The translations under genes were made by a program, and so were the position numbers. Positions 49,556 through 62,416 of a DNA stretch of 64,000 nt are shown here, in pieces (the first letter of the stretch is position 1; each line of letters begins with the position of its first letter). Under the pieces are notes generated by a model. That model saw only the letters and a program-made list of their open reading frames with translations. It searched no databases and was not told the DNA's origin. Source of the stretch: Pilaira anomala (Eukaryota; Mucoromycota; Mucoromycetes; Mucorales; Mucoraceae). The stretch is from assembly GCA_025716855.1 (NCBI GenBank), contig JAIXMQ010000004.1, positions 434,001-498,000 on the forward strand. The letters run 5' to 3'.

Positions 49556-50012
49556 TCAATGGATCCAAAGATGAAGGCTTTGAAGTAGCTAGCTCTCTAC
49601 AGTTTCATTTTCTATAACCCCTGTTGAGGATGCTTATAGGCACAGCTAAATAAATACGTGAACATTGTAGTTATTATATATATATTATTTTATTTTATAT
49701 TATTATTATTATTATTATTATTATTAAAGCAAGATCATGGTTTAATGCTGACATAGACAGACCACATTACTTTCTCATAGTTAAATAACATAACAAGTTG
49801 TCATATATGGAAAGTGACAGCAACAAGAGTTTGCTTTAACCTTGCATGAATTTCTGATCAAAGTAACTTGCCAATAGATATATGCGTAGTTATAACTAAG
49901 AATCTAGAATGTAACACAGGAAGAAAACATTATATCATGTCAAATTATTATTATAACAAAATTATATCATAGTTAGCAAATAACATCACATTTTTATTAT
50001 CGTCATTATCAT

Positions 50013-50198
50013 TTATAACCAATAATCATCATGAACATACTTACCTTTACCATAGTTATAAACATCTTCTATGATATCAATTGATATCACTTTCCATATG
50101 CTTCCGTATAAATATGACCATTCATTTAGATAGTTTTCCCCTTGTCTGATTTTATATCTTTCTTTTGAAATAAAACTATCGTAACAGAGTTTTAACAC
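50013..50198 (-). pseudogene. short repeat-family coding fragment
   Basis: Frame of 61 codons on the reverse strand containing SKERYKIRQGENYLNEWSYL and WKVISIDIIEDVYN. It is protein-like, with no recognised domain, no flanking exons and repeats nearby. Probably a fragment of the same repetitive ORF population as 47690-49555. Confidence 0.3.
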
Positions 50199-50987
50199 TA
50201 CTTTTCTTTCGTATTATCTTTTGTCTCTTTAAGTTTTACCTTTATTCTCTTTCCCATCCAAAACATCCCCTATGAAATCAAATATGCACATAATGTAATA
50301 AGGATTCAAAAACGAATAAAATATAGTTAAACCTTAGTAACCAGTACTTTCAATTATTAAAGTCATTTTAAGATAGGATTATTGATGGAATATGCATATA
50401 TACAAAAAAAAAAAAAAAAAACTACTGTTATATATTTATTTCACTTTGAAAATATATTTTAACCATACGAATGCATTGAAAATCCAAGGGAGATTTGACA
50501 GGCTAATATGTCACCTTTAAAAAAAAAGAGCCTGTTTATCTTTAAATCCTTGCACAACCTGAAAAACAGTACGTAAATTATATCCTTAAAATGCTCAAAC
50601 TCTCATGGCAAGAATTTTTCGCACAAAAAGTAATGTGAGAAACTGTTTTCTCAGTATATATATATATATATATAAACCTATGTACTTATGCTAAAATAAT
50701 AGCACATTATTACATCTTTTTCGGCACACACACAAATAAAATGTTGAGATGGTAATTCAATTTGCGTTTTTTTTTTTTTTTTTTTTTTTTTTTTGTCTTC
50801 GTATATATGCATATTTCATCAACAATCCTACCTTAAATGACTTTAATAATTGACAGTACTGCTACTAAGGGTTTAACTATATTTTATTCGTTTTTAAATG
50901 CTTATTACATTATATACATATTTGATTTCATGTTTATATTTAAAGAATTTTTCGCAGTAATTTGCATCGGGGGTATAGAAAATCAAA

Positions 50988-51171
50988 CTGTAGAGAATTA
51001 CTTCAAGGCCTTCATCTTTGGGTCCATTGATCCTCGGAGCCATGATACTGGTAGTGTGGGATTTATGTTAATGCCTTTTGACTTTCGAAGTTCCACCAAT
51101 TCTAGCCTTTTTGTTATTGACAAAACTCTTTCCTTTAATCGATATAATATGGGTAAGGTACGCATCAAGTT
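50988..51171 (-). repeat. inverted diverged copy of 49414-49600
   Basis: The reverse complement of 50988-51171 matches 49414-49600 with roughly 85-90% identity by eye, including the segments encoding LKERVLS, LELRKSK-like and TLPVSWLR. Both copies end near CTCTACAG/CTGTAGAG. The pair forms an inverted repeat with about 1.4 kb between the copies. Confidence 0.8.
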
Positions 51172-51299
51172 ATGATATACTCATAAAGTATCATATTAGC
51201 AACGAAATAGGTGCAGTTAAGAAATGTACGCAGCAGTTCAGGATTTTAAATTGTAACCGCCATCCCATAAGCTTTTACACTGTATTAGCATAAAAAACG

Positions 51300-51480
51300 T
51301 AGAACCTGCCGCTACAATCTGCCTGGTCTCCTCATGATGCATCCATAGCCAAGACTCATGTCGTGAGAACATGACCGGCGGACTTATTGGCGGCTTACAT
51401 CAGCTTCCCCCAGGTCTTAGCGATCGATTGTATTCACTTAACTACACCCTTTATGAATATTCACATTCACAACCCTACAC
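51300..51480. other. locally GC-richer block without coding signal
   Basis: About 180 bp visibly richer in G+C than its surroundings (e.g. CCGGCGGACTTATTGGCGGC). No frame, tRNA-like boxes or terminal repeats were defined. It could be part of a repetitive element. Confidence 0.3.
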
Positions 51481-51935
51481 AACATTAGCGTGATCAAAAA
51501 CACGAATTAGTAAAATCCATCCTTGTTTTTATAATTATTATTTTGTCTGGACGTTATTAATTACATATCTTTTTTACCATTAATTTATCATATTGATATC
51601 GTACAAAATGAGTGTAACTGAATATGTGTGTTATATTTCGCAATCAAGCCGTTATAGGAGGCTCTTTTAAAGTCTTCCTGCAAGTTTGATTGTTATTCTG
51701 AAGTATTTCTTTGAAAATTTGAAATTAGAACAAAAAGGTTCATGAGGCATCACAAAAAAAAAAACCAGGCTTTTGACCTCCGGAGTTTCTAATTGTGGTG
51801 TAGATGAGTTTATGTGGTGCCCTTTAAGCTTTATGCAATAACCAAACGCTTCATAACTCTAATATTGTCCTTATACTTTATCAGCGATATCAGTTCAGGT
51901 TTAGTTATGAATAAAAGCAAATCTTCTGGTAATTG

Positions 51936-51971
<36 letters not shown>

Positions 51972-52130
51972 AAGCAACTAAAGATACATATATAAAAAAG
52001 AAAAAAAAAGTCCAATTTGTGGTTAAGATATATAATATACATATAACAAAATGTGTGGCTAAAGTAAATATAAATAAAAAAAAAGTTAAATAAAATAAAA
52101 TAAAAAAAAGTCTAGTTATAAAAAATGGTG

Positions 52131-52370
52131 TTATTTTGTGGGTAATTTTGAGGGAAAGTTTGAATTATTGGATGGTAAAGACAAGAGATTCCGGGATAGG
52201 GGAATTTTTTTAGGTTTTCCACCTGGTGTTAGGGTAAGTTCGACAAGATAAAAGTGCTTTCCAGTAAGATAGAGAATTATGTGGTCATCTTTTTTTTTTT
52301 TTTTTTTTGGAAATCAAAATCACACAAAGGAAGATAGAGATCTTGTGCCTTTGGTTGTATTAATTCGTTA
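52131..52370 (-). pseudogene. unidentified coding-like fragment
   Basis: Reverse strand. It reads NELIQPKAQDLYLPLCDFDF, then, across a poly-A run that shifts the frame, DHIILYLTGKHFYLVELTL and PGGKPKKIPLSRNLLSLPS before TAA at 52131-52133. It is protein-like and not low-complexity, but too short and broken to name. It lies between the two halves of the Ppn1-like pseudogene. Confidence 0.3.
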
Positions 52371-52544
52371 TTTTTGTTAAAAATGTATGTAGCGTCAGAA
52401 ATTTTTTGAAAAAAAAAAACTTATTTTTGAAGAAGTGGAATAAAATTATTGAAAAAACGACGTTTTATTGAGGAAACATTAGAGCATTTCTTTTTTAGAA
52501 ATACATTGAGGGAAAAGGCTTAAATCAAACTTCATTTGGTACTA

Positions 52545-53970
52545 GTTGATATATATTTTCCGGGTAACTTCTCCTTCATGGTTGTCGTTAATATCTGACT
52601 CATTAATTCGAATATCGTCAATACTCATGACTACTATACTTTTTTTTCAAAAATTAAGATTTCTTTTTTTCAATAAAAGGTGGGAAATCCAGTACCTATC
52701 AAGTTCATCTGCTGTCATGGAAATTTCCTCTGCTCCAAGGGCCGCAACTCATGTAAAGGTTCCATCTTCAGTATTTTTTAAAACAGCTGTCAGCTGGTCA
52801 TCTAAATTAAAAAATAAATAAGTGTTGATTAAGTATATTCTGAATAATAATACCATTTAATAACTTAGGATTGAAATGACCAGAGAAATGTGCAAGGATA
52901 ACATCAGAATAGGAGCCCAAGATACTATAGTATTCATAATAACATGTCTTTCTGAAGAAATGTTTATCTTTCTTGTTATTAGGCGGGACATGAGCACTAT
53001 TATTTTTTTTTAAAAAATGTAAGTATTGTTCAGATGTCAACTATTATAAATCTAATTGTCAATAGAACCATTTGAAAGAAAAAAAAAAACTCACAGAATA
53101 TAGGCCTAGAATCCTTCTTTACGAGAATCATCAAGAGATTTTTTAAGCCAATCTAATTGATATCTACCAGCGCTACCTGGTTCATCACATCCTCCTACAA
53201 GCTTATTTTTCTTGAAAAATGACATGGTATTTAAATTGATAGCTTTCAAATACTGTGTGATTTCTTGAATATAATAACCACCACGCTCAAACTCTGGACC
53301 AAAATTAAATTGATAAGGTTTCCAGATGGATTCAAATTCTTTATACTCTTTATCAAATTATTCTATAGTATTATGTGTGTAGATATCATAATTACCAATG
53401 ACAGGAATCTATCTATGAGCTATATTAGCGGACCAGAAAGGGAATATATGTATATATACATTTACCACTTTAGAAAAACTCTCTTTAAAGTAATTTACAA
53501 TTGTCTTTTGAATCTCTGTTACTTGCTCTCTAGTTCGGTTGAATTGCTTATAACGATCATGTCGAGTAGAATCATCTGTATATACAACAAAATCTGCATC
53601 AGGCGCTTGATCCTTCATAAACTCAAAAGCGGCCTCCACTAAAGCTTTAGGTGAATCACAATCAGACCCGAGCACACCGAATTTTCCTGCCACACCTTTC
53701 TCTGAGTTTCCATCTTTTCTATGACAGAAGCTAAACATCTGATCCTTCCAGATAATAAGGATCCAAATTGAAAATCTACATATAGGTTATAAGTTTTTTA
53801 AGCTACACTGGGTAATCCATATAACCTAACACTCTCTTCTTACCTGTCACGTGTATAAATGTTTCTTATAAAGCATTTCTATTTTCTCTTTTAATGGGGA
53901 CAAAAGTAGCTGCATTAATACTATTTGCTACTAAAAGTAAGCCAGCTAAAACACTCAAATTGATAAACAT
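52545..53970 (-). pseudogene. N-terminal part of an endopolyphosphatase (Ppn1)-like gene
   Basis: From ATG at 53970 it has a signal-peptide-like start (INLSVLAGLLLVANSINA), then FIHVTD joined through an intron (donor GTAAGA) to a shifted LDPYYLEGSD. FCHRKDG, AGKFGVLGSDCDSP, DFVVYTDDSTRHDR, IPVIGNYDIYTHNT, GYYIQEI and ILGSYSDVILAHFSGH follow. These are in order the conserved blocks of Ppn1/acid-sphingomyelinase-like metallophosphoesterases (DxH, GD, GN-x-D, GH-x-H). Decay: a stop after NALPxx in the first exon (TAA), a one-base insertion in the first metal motif, TAA after HNTIE, TAG after KEGF, Gly-to-Asp in the GD motif, and TGA later. Introns are kept. The C-terminal part lies at 46790-47195. 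Confidence 0.8.
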
Positions 53971-54627
53971 TGAAAGTATAAAAAATAAAAAAAAAAAGAA
54001 AAAAGAGAGAGAGGTGTTCATGCATGTACATAATTATGAATATTGATTTATACCGTCATATCTTAATCTCACGGTAACTATTTTTTTTTTTCTTTTTCTT
54101 AGTAATTTCTATGCAACTGTTTGTTTTTTCTAAAACTGTAAAGTGCATACACAAAGAGGCAGGGTCAAAAGAAGCTACAATTTGATGTGTAAATATACCT
54201 ATCCCTTTTTACTATAAAATATTTTTCTTTTTTCAATATATAAATATATGTTATCCACGTGAGTTTCACACCTTAATTGTGATACAAAACATACAAAAAG
54301 AAGTAAAGTGGATTATATTACATTGATTTATTTTATACATTGTATAGTAGGATTAAATGACGCATTACAAATATACTAGTTACATAAAAAAAAAAAGAAG
54401 CAGAAAAAGAAAGATGACACATTAAGTAGATAAATGAGGGCGGCCGTGAAAAATAATTAGAAACAAAAAAAAAAAAAAAAGAAAGTAAAAAATAAGCATG
54501 TGTGTTGTGTATGTATGTGTGTGTGCGTGTGAAAGCAAAGAAGCAAAAAAGAAAAATAAAATGAGGAAAAAATAAAAATGAGTGAGAAAATAATGATAAT
54601 AATAGAGAAGGTGGTAGTGAGTTTTGG

Positions 54628-57174
54628 TTAATATATAAGAGATCTAGCCCATTCATCAGCAACAGAAATCAATTCAAAAGTATAATCAGCAGGTTCAATA
54701 CTCTTATTGGTAGGACCAGATGCAGCGCTTGGTTGGCCCACAGCACCAATAGCTGTTGCCGCTGCTGCTGCCGCTGCCGCTGATACGGAACCAGATGGAG
54801 AAGATTGTGCACTGGGTTGTTGTTGGTAACAAGCATCGAAAGCGAATTGTCCAGATATCATTGGGTTGTTATGGAAAGGAGATCTACGTCTTTCGGGTGA
54901 AACAGAACCATAAACAGAATTATTATCTATCTCATGATGTTGTTGACCATAGAGATCTATTGAAGAAGAAGGAGTCATACTTCTGGTTGTATCATCTTTA
55001 TGACAAAGATCAGTTATAGCAGAGAAAGCGGAAGCATAAGATGTATGTATGTTATTCATATTATTCAGATGTTGTTGTTGTTGATGTTGTTGATGTTGAT
55101 GAGGTTGTAAAGTTAAATCAACAAGACGAGAGAAATCACGTAAATCTCTCATAGGAAGTCTTTCTACAATAAGTCGAACATCTTCTAAACTCTTTCTGAA
55201 TTGAATTTTTGAAGATTCAGATATATCTAATCGATGATTATCAAAATCAACCGCATGAGTTAAAGCAGCAAATATACCAGAGAAAGCGGAAACAGCAAAA
55301 GTATACATTAAATGTTGATGTTGTACAGTTAAGGAAACGATATGAGTAATCGTATTTGCCAAAGTTCTTCTTCTTTCACGATGAAGATGTTCATCCTGAT
55401 ATCTACAACACATGATTAAAGATAATTCAAGATTATAACAAATTAAATGTAAATTTGCAACAACAGCAGAAGAAGGTAAAGGAGGAATATATCTTTGCAT
55501 TCCAGGATTATTTGCAGGTGTTGTCCATTTTAATTCATTTGGTAACATTTCTCTCCATTGATTAATTGCATCCAAATATTGTAACATTTGATTTTCTTCA
55601 GTAATTGTCCATAAACTCAAGTTTTTCATATCATATGTAAAGAAATGTATAACTTTTTCCATTAATATCATTAATCGACATAATTGATTAAAACCTTCTA
55701 AAACAAGGCGTTCTTGAAGTGAATCTTCTGGTACTGGAGTTGGAAAATCAAGTGCAATATCTTTTGATTTTAACATCCAAGGTCTTTCCATTGTACAACT
55801 TTCAAGTTTATCCATAACAAAACAAGTCCATAATACACGTTTACGTAATTCTATATCACATTGTGACATTTGTGAACTATAGTTTGCAGTATGTAAACCT
55901 AATTCAAAGCACATTCTAATTGCCATACCACTATACATCCAAGCTCTACTAGATCTAACTCTTTTACCATGTTGAGGAGTAATATCACATTCATATATTG
56001 CCATATAAAGTAAAGATATAACAGTACTGATTCTAGGTACATCCATAAAATCATCTAAAAGCCTTCTAGCTCTATTATAAAATAAATCACCTTGTGTTGC
56101 AGGATTTGTTGGATCTGATCTAAATGATGGGTTATTGATACGTTTTGATGCATGGGCATAAATACTATTTAGTAATAATGGTGTTACTAATGGCCCTTTC
56201 ACTTTTAATTGCTCATAAAACATTGATTTTGATAAAGTAGGTAATATATGATGACATTCATCAAAGAATACACCAATAAGATGTTCTTGTGTTGGTCTTG
56301 AAGGCATATCAATTGGTGCTGTATAAAATGTTGGTAATTGTGGTTCTGGTGTCCAACGAACAAAATCTCCATATGTACGCCATGGAGTGACATTATCATT
56401 CCCTAATTTTGATGGATCATGATGTAACGTTAAACGAACTAATCCATCTGTTAATTGTTCAATCATTTTATCTGGACGAGTATCTGCTTGAACAATGCTA
56501 ATTGGTGTTGATAAAGATGTAATACTACTTGCAAATAAGTTATCAGGCTTATCTTGTGCATATATTTTATCTTCTTTTTGAATGACTGGAACACTACTAG
56601 TATTTACACTACTCGTACTATGATTATGTCTCGGTTGATGTTCTCCCAAATCTTGTAAATATGAATCGGATATGGATGAACTACTAGCTGTTTCAACAAC
56701 TGGATCTAATCTGATATATGTTTCGTCCGGATTTTTCAAGTACATACATTTACGTCTCCTTGCTATAATAATGAAAAAGTTAAATATATATTTGTTGTTC
56801 AAACAAAAACAAAAAATTGCATAAAAATCTAACCTTTACACTACATAAATAAAGTGTGAATTAGATAGTGCACAGATAAAAAAAAAAAAAAAAGCTTAAA
56901 TATCTCAATAAATTACCTGCATACATGGCTGCTTTCCATCGCACTATACAAATAGAAAGAAATATAATTAATTATCTTTATTGAATAGAATCTCGGTTCA
57001 ACATTGAATTACTTTTATTTTTTTCATCCTACAAGGATGGCATGCTCTTCCTACTTTCAGTCTTTTATGTCTACTATCATCTATATACAGTTTAATTTTA
57101 GTTAAAAAAACTCATGCTTTCAAGTATATGCTCTTCTCATTACCTCTTAAAGGCAATTCAAGTGTCGCAAACAT
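54628..57174 (-). CDS. Zn2Cys6 fungal transcription factor
   Basis: Five exons: 57144-57174, 57013-57080, 56917-56943, 56834-56840 (7 nt) and 54628-56762, giving 755 residues. The DNA-binding Zn2Cys6 cluster has cysteines at 24, 27, 34, 40, 43 and 50 (ACHPCRMKKIKCDGKQPCMQ, then CKARRRKC), perfect family spacing only if the 7-nt exon TGTAAAG is included. The fungal transcription-factor middle homology domain spans about 170-500 (LIGVFFDECHHILPTLSKSMFY; SRAWMYSGMAIRMCFELGLH; RVLWTCFVMDKLESCTMERP). The C-terminal third has His/Gln repeats, an Ala run and Ser/Pro-rich segments. Target genes cannot be deduced. The cluster is cut by four introns, an unusually high density. Confidence 0.92.
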
Positions 57175-58256
57175 TACGAAAAAAGTACAAAAATAAAGAG
57201 TATATATATATAAAAAAAGAGAGAGGTATAAAGAGAAAGAGGCAGAGACAGAAAGAAAGGTAAGAGAAGAAAAGAAACAAGAATAAAAAAAAAGGAAAAG
57301 GGGAAAATCAAGAAATTGGGGGAAATTGTTGAGTTTGATAACCCAATTTTTACTCTGATATTTTAAGAGTTCCAGTCAAACTGTAAAAAAGGCCTATTAA
57401 AAAAAAGATTTATCTCAGTCTGTTGGTCACACACTACAATTGTTTTTTTTACCCCATTTATTATTATTTGATGTAGTTACAGTCTTTTCTTAAAAAAAAA
57501 TAGATATCAAACGAACCTTTTTTCTTCTTTTTTTTACCTTTTTCTAATCTAATAGATCTGAAACTGTTTTAAACTTATATAGTAGTTACATTTTTATACT
57601 TTTATAGCCATTTATCCCTTTGTAACATTTGCCAAGTCAAGAAACAAACAACTTTTGTGCTCAATTCATTTGGGGTTGATTTTTCATTCACCGCGAAATA
57701 TCTTTGGTATCTTGCAGTTTACTCATGTACTAAAAAAAAGTAAGCGGATCAACAATATCGAACCATTATTATATAATTATCATTGAGTACATATTACTCA
57801 CCATTTAATCTTGTCTTTTTTTTTTGTCAGCAGAAAATACACATCTTGTTCTATATTCTTTGCCATACGAATTAACTCATAATAAAAAAATAACAAGAGC
57901 TCGAAAAAAGAAAAAAAGAAAAAAAAGCCCTTCTTATATACTTGTTTCAAGCATTATCATTAAACCCAAGTTAGAATTGAAGTTTGGTGCGCCCAAAAGC
58001 ACATCATTCCTCTTGAAACCACCACTTTTCCGCGGGAAATCATCCTCATCAAGAAGGTTTCCATGCAAATTGTATAGTATTTTAGACGCGAATGAACAAT
58101 AAATAAAACTGCGACCAATTGTTAAGTCTTAAGAAACAGTCCCTCTTTCCTAATTCCTCATTGTAGTTTGACACATATAGGTATATACATATTTCCTTTA
58201 GATAAGCTATAATCGGTGTACTTTCTATAATAACAACAGTGTAACAAATATGACCT

Positions 58257-58331
<75 letters not shown>

Positions 58332-59709
58332 TATGGCTTTGTTTGTAAGTTGTTGTTTTCTCAGGCACACATATAGAATTCTTAAGGAACTATTGAAATT
58401 TATTTACTGTAAGAATCCTCGTTTTATCTAAATGAAATGACAGAGCCGAATATAGTTAGCAAATAAACCTTTTATATAATAAAATCTGTGTACTTCAAGC
58501 CGGTACCTTTATATTAAATCAAGCTATAATAAACAACATGGTAAAAAAGAGCTGATTTGATGGTTCTACATTCTATCTTTTAATATCTCTGTTTTATCCC
58601 AAGCTTGCCTCTAACACTTGGCTGTAAATACAATTTAACTCAGTATAGTCTGATAATTATACTTATCAATGCTGATAAGAGCTATATGTCCCTATACACG
58701 AATCAATTGGTTGATGACTCATTTACTGGAACCACTGGCATAGAAGCGGGTGGGCATACATATATTTTTTGCTTTAGAAAATTCAATCCGCGCGAACAAG
58801 TATTAGTCTTCATTAAATCAAGGAAAAAAAAAACTAACAAGTTATATGCTAATTAAGGCACAGGCAGTCGAATATTTTTATGTCATTTAATTGAAAAGTA
58901 TTACTACATTCTATATTGAAGTTTTAAGGCTTAGTAGTGTCATTTATGTGCAGTATCACTATTTATATTTATAGTAAACGGAATTGAAAATTTACCGTAA
59001 AGTCGTACTTACTTCTTCATTGCAACAATACCTCCCTCAGATTATTCCATTTGAGTAGTTTTAATGCAAGCCTAAGTTACATTAGGAAATAAACGCTACT
59101 TTTGAAAATTGAAACTTTAAATGATATTTGATTTTATAAAAAAATAATGCACCATTTTTTTATATTTTTTTTTAAAAAAAAGAATATAATTATTGGTAGC
59201 GTGATGAAATAAATAAGGACAGAGATAATTTTAGTGATGGTAATGTCATTTCTGGTTTATCCATACTAAAACTGTCAGGATTTTCTTACAAGTTGGTTGT
59301 AGGAGTTGTTCTTCCATATTATGTGTACATATCTGAATATGCATTTTTTTTTACAAAATATTTGAACCAAAGGAAAGATATGCATGTCTTCTCAGGTTTC
59401 TGCTATTTTTTTTTAAGAAATATGCTATCAAAGATTAATTTTGTGAATAGAAAAGCTATAGCCACGCTTTTAAAAAAGGGTCTCTTATACAAACGTAGTT
59501 GAAACAAAAAAAAAACATTATTATTTTGCGTCCCCATTATGTTTTTTATATTTATCTAGTTATCAGAATGGGAATAAGTTAAGCGCGTTATATCATGCTT
59601 TTCATTTAGTTATTTGAAAACTGGATGCACCGGTGAGAGGCTGATGAGAATCATATCTATTATAAAATTGTCTCATAGTATCATACCTTGTAATGCGTAG
59701 TCTCTCTCT

Positions 59710-59748
<39 letters not shown>

Positions 59749-61143
59749 TTTTTTTTTTTTAGTTTTCTTGATTTACGTGTTTTTTCTTTGTAGATGAAGA
59801 TTTCATACGTTAATAACAAGTTCAGTAGGAAACATGATAACTAGCTTGTACAAAATTAAAGAGGGTGATGCTATATTTCAAAGTGAATAGATTTTGTTCC
59901 AGTAAGAGAGGCTTACAAAAAAAAAAGAGAAAAAAAAAACTGCTTTATTTTTCAGGCATAAAAATAAATCATTTCTTAGAGGAAATATTATTTTGATGAG
60001 CTGCTTTACTCTGTAAAAAACTGATGGCCCTTATAAAACTTTAATAAACAGGTTTGAGCGTGACCACATGCTTCTCCTTTTTTTTTTTTTTTTTTATATA
60101 TATATATATCTTTTAGTCGATCTACCGTTACACTGCAAGAAGTATAAAACTAATTTTTACAATGTATGTAAGCACGGACCTTGTAAATACATCTTTTTAG
60201 CAAAAACAAAGCTATTATTCGATACGTTTTCATGACTTAAATCATATCGTATTTTCTATTTATCAAAGCATTAATTAAATAGCAACGGAAATTTCTAATG
60301 AATTCATTGACTCATTTTTTTTTCCTTATGATATTCACGTCAGCCTGAATTTAGGATATAATGTAATAAGCTGACATTAATTAGCGAATCAGCTGTTGGA
60401 ATAAGCTGACTAGACCAAGATGAGATATGATTGTGAAATTACCTTTTCTTGAGTTAACTTGTTTGAGTTTAACAAACGATAGCAAAAAATGTTTGCGGCT
60501 TTAGTTGAAATATTTTTTCGGAGCAAGAGCTGAATAGATTTTTTTAAAAAGTTGTTTGCTCAAAACTCTCGATAGACGAGAAGCCGGGACTCGGTCTGTT
60601 AAGGGTACTCTAAATATCAATTATAATAATCCTAACACAAGATGATGTTAATCTCAGCGTTATCGTGTGTAATTCTTTATTTGGAATTGTAGTATTTTTT
60701 TTTCTTGAAGCAAAAAAGCTAAGAGTCTGCTTTGAAATGAAGTAGTTAGCGCCAACACATGAACAGTGTTTTTTTTACTCTAAAAAAATAAAATAAAATA
60801 GAATAAAGTCAATGAAAAAATGTAATAGACATAGAATAAAAGGTCTAACTGCATACTATATAAATAGTGTAACATTTCAAAACGTTAGATGTCTTAGGAT
60901 AAACAGGATATTTATTTAAAAGCTTTTACAATTAACTTTCCGATCATTTGAATAACGAGTATATGTTTGTATAATTATAGGTTGTATTCCAGCAACCATT
61001 ATAAAAGATGAATTAGTTTCTTTTTGGTGATTTTAATTTTAAATGGAAAGGGGTAAAATGAATGTTATTACAATTATAAAAAAAAAGGAACAATATGTAC
61101 AGGGTGGAATATTAAATGAAGATATTGAGAAAAAATTAATAGT
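57175..61143. other. 4-kb region without a recognisable gene
   Basis: Very AT-rich, with several long homopolymers: poly-A at about 58261-58329 and poly-T at about 59712-59760, plus CT and TA microsatellites. Small frames near 57824-58102, 58605-58856 and 59293-59502 have no family features. The left end should hold the Zn2Cys6 gene promoter. Confidence 0.45.
58261..58329. repeat. poly-A tract of about 69 bp
   Basis: Uninterrupted run of A from 58261 to 58329, the longest homopolymer in the window. It may mark the 3' end of an old retroposed sequence, though no body is recognisable next to it. Confidence 0.9.
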
Positions 61144-62416
61144 TTACACATCAATGATACGTTGGACATTGCCACATTCAGCGAGATGTTCTCCACGGTA
61201 CTTGATTAAAAACTCTCCGTTTTCTTTCCAAGTAACTGTTTTATTAACAGGGCAGCCCTAAAAAAAAAAAATAGAATGTCAGTTTATTTACTTTATTAAT
61301 CATGATTATATTCAATAAATTATTACCTTGCTACTGTTGGAGCATTTATAATAGACGCTTTTGTTGCCTGTCTTCTTTTGAATAGTATTTCCGTTATTCT
61401 TCCAAAAGAAACCATCAATATAAGGATAATCACGGGTCTCAACAATTTTTGAGATAGCCTGCATCTCACGTCTACGACGAGGGCGTTGAGGGAAATAAGA
61501 ATCATAGCGACGGTTTTGTTGTTGTTCAGGTGTGAAGTTTTCGCTTTCATTCTTAGCTTGTGAAGAGAAATTTATTTCCTCAATACTTTGAGTAGTATTA
61601 TAAGTTGGCGAAAGTGGGTGGAGGGAACTTCTAGACATCATTTGTTGAGGTGGAAAACTAAATAAACAAAAATCATGTTAGTAAAATGAACAATAAATTT
61701 TTTTTAGGAAGACTAGCGAAAGTAATAAAACACTACCTCACTGAAAGCATGGAAGTAGTTACGGAACAAGAATTTGGTGAAAAGTTATGTTCATCGACTT
61801 CATCAGAATTTGCACTTCCGTCAAAAGAAGAGCCTAATGCAGAATCTCTACGATCGCAATCAGAATCTTCCATTAGAATTTCTAGGACGCTGGGCTTTCT
61901 GTGTTCTTGATTAAATTGGTTTGTGTTGAACAAATTACTGTTGTAGCTATCAGTGTTAACTGTTGCTTGTGCTATACTCTCTGATGTTTGTGGAGAACCA
62001 TAATTAAACTGTTGTTGCTGTTGAATAAGAAGCATATCTAATTCTTTTGCTCTAAGTTTCGCTTCTTCGGTTCTTCTTTTATCTTCTTCGACTTTACTTA
62101 ATAAAATGAGACGTAAAAGTTCAGGTTGTGATTGATAATAGACAATAACGTCTTGAAGATCGCAAGCGAGTGGGTTAATTGCTGGATTATTGTTGTCGTT
62201 ATTGTTATTATCATTACTGTTTTTGTTAACAGTAGGTAACTGCTGTGTTGACATAGAAACGGATGGAACAGAATTATCCTTCCATAAATTATATTCTTGA
62301 GGTTGAGAAAATGAATTGGATTTGTTAATGGGAATAGGTCGGGCAAATGGTAACGATTCATTAGAGTAAAATATGTTGCTATCTTTTGACAATGTTGGGT
62401 AACTTAATTCATTCAT
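61144..62416 (-). CDS. WRKY/GCM1-like zinc-finger transcription factor
   Basis: Three exons: 61737-62416, 61327-61657 and 61144-61257, giving 374 residues. The N-terminal two thirds are Ser/Asn/Gln-rich with a short helical coiled-coil-like piece (LLRLILLSKVEEDKRRTEEA). The C-terminal domain (about 295-368) reads DYPYIDGFFWKNNGN, YYKCSNSSKGCPVNKTVTW and FLIKYRGEHLAEC. The DGxxW, YYKC-x(n)-GCPV and Y-x-GEH pattern is that of the WRKY/FLYWCH/GCM1 zinc-ribbon fold. Candidate ligands are Cys332, Cys339, His361 and Cys365; the final position differs from the H-x-H of plant WRKY proteins. WRKYGQK is replaced by FWKNNGN. It probably binds DNA; whether it is transposase-derived or a regulator is open. 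Confidence 0.72.

Noticed and set aside
54333..54662. Reverse-strand frame overlapping the end of the Zn2Cys6 gene
   Set aside because: Low-complexity Phe/Ser/Leu frame in the 3' UTR, made from complementary AG-rich sequence.
58158..58370. Frame containing a long Phe run
   Set aside because: It is the complement of the 69-bp poly-A tract.
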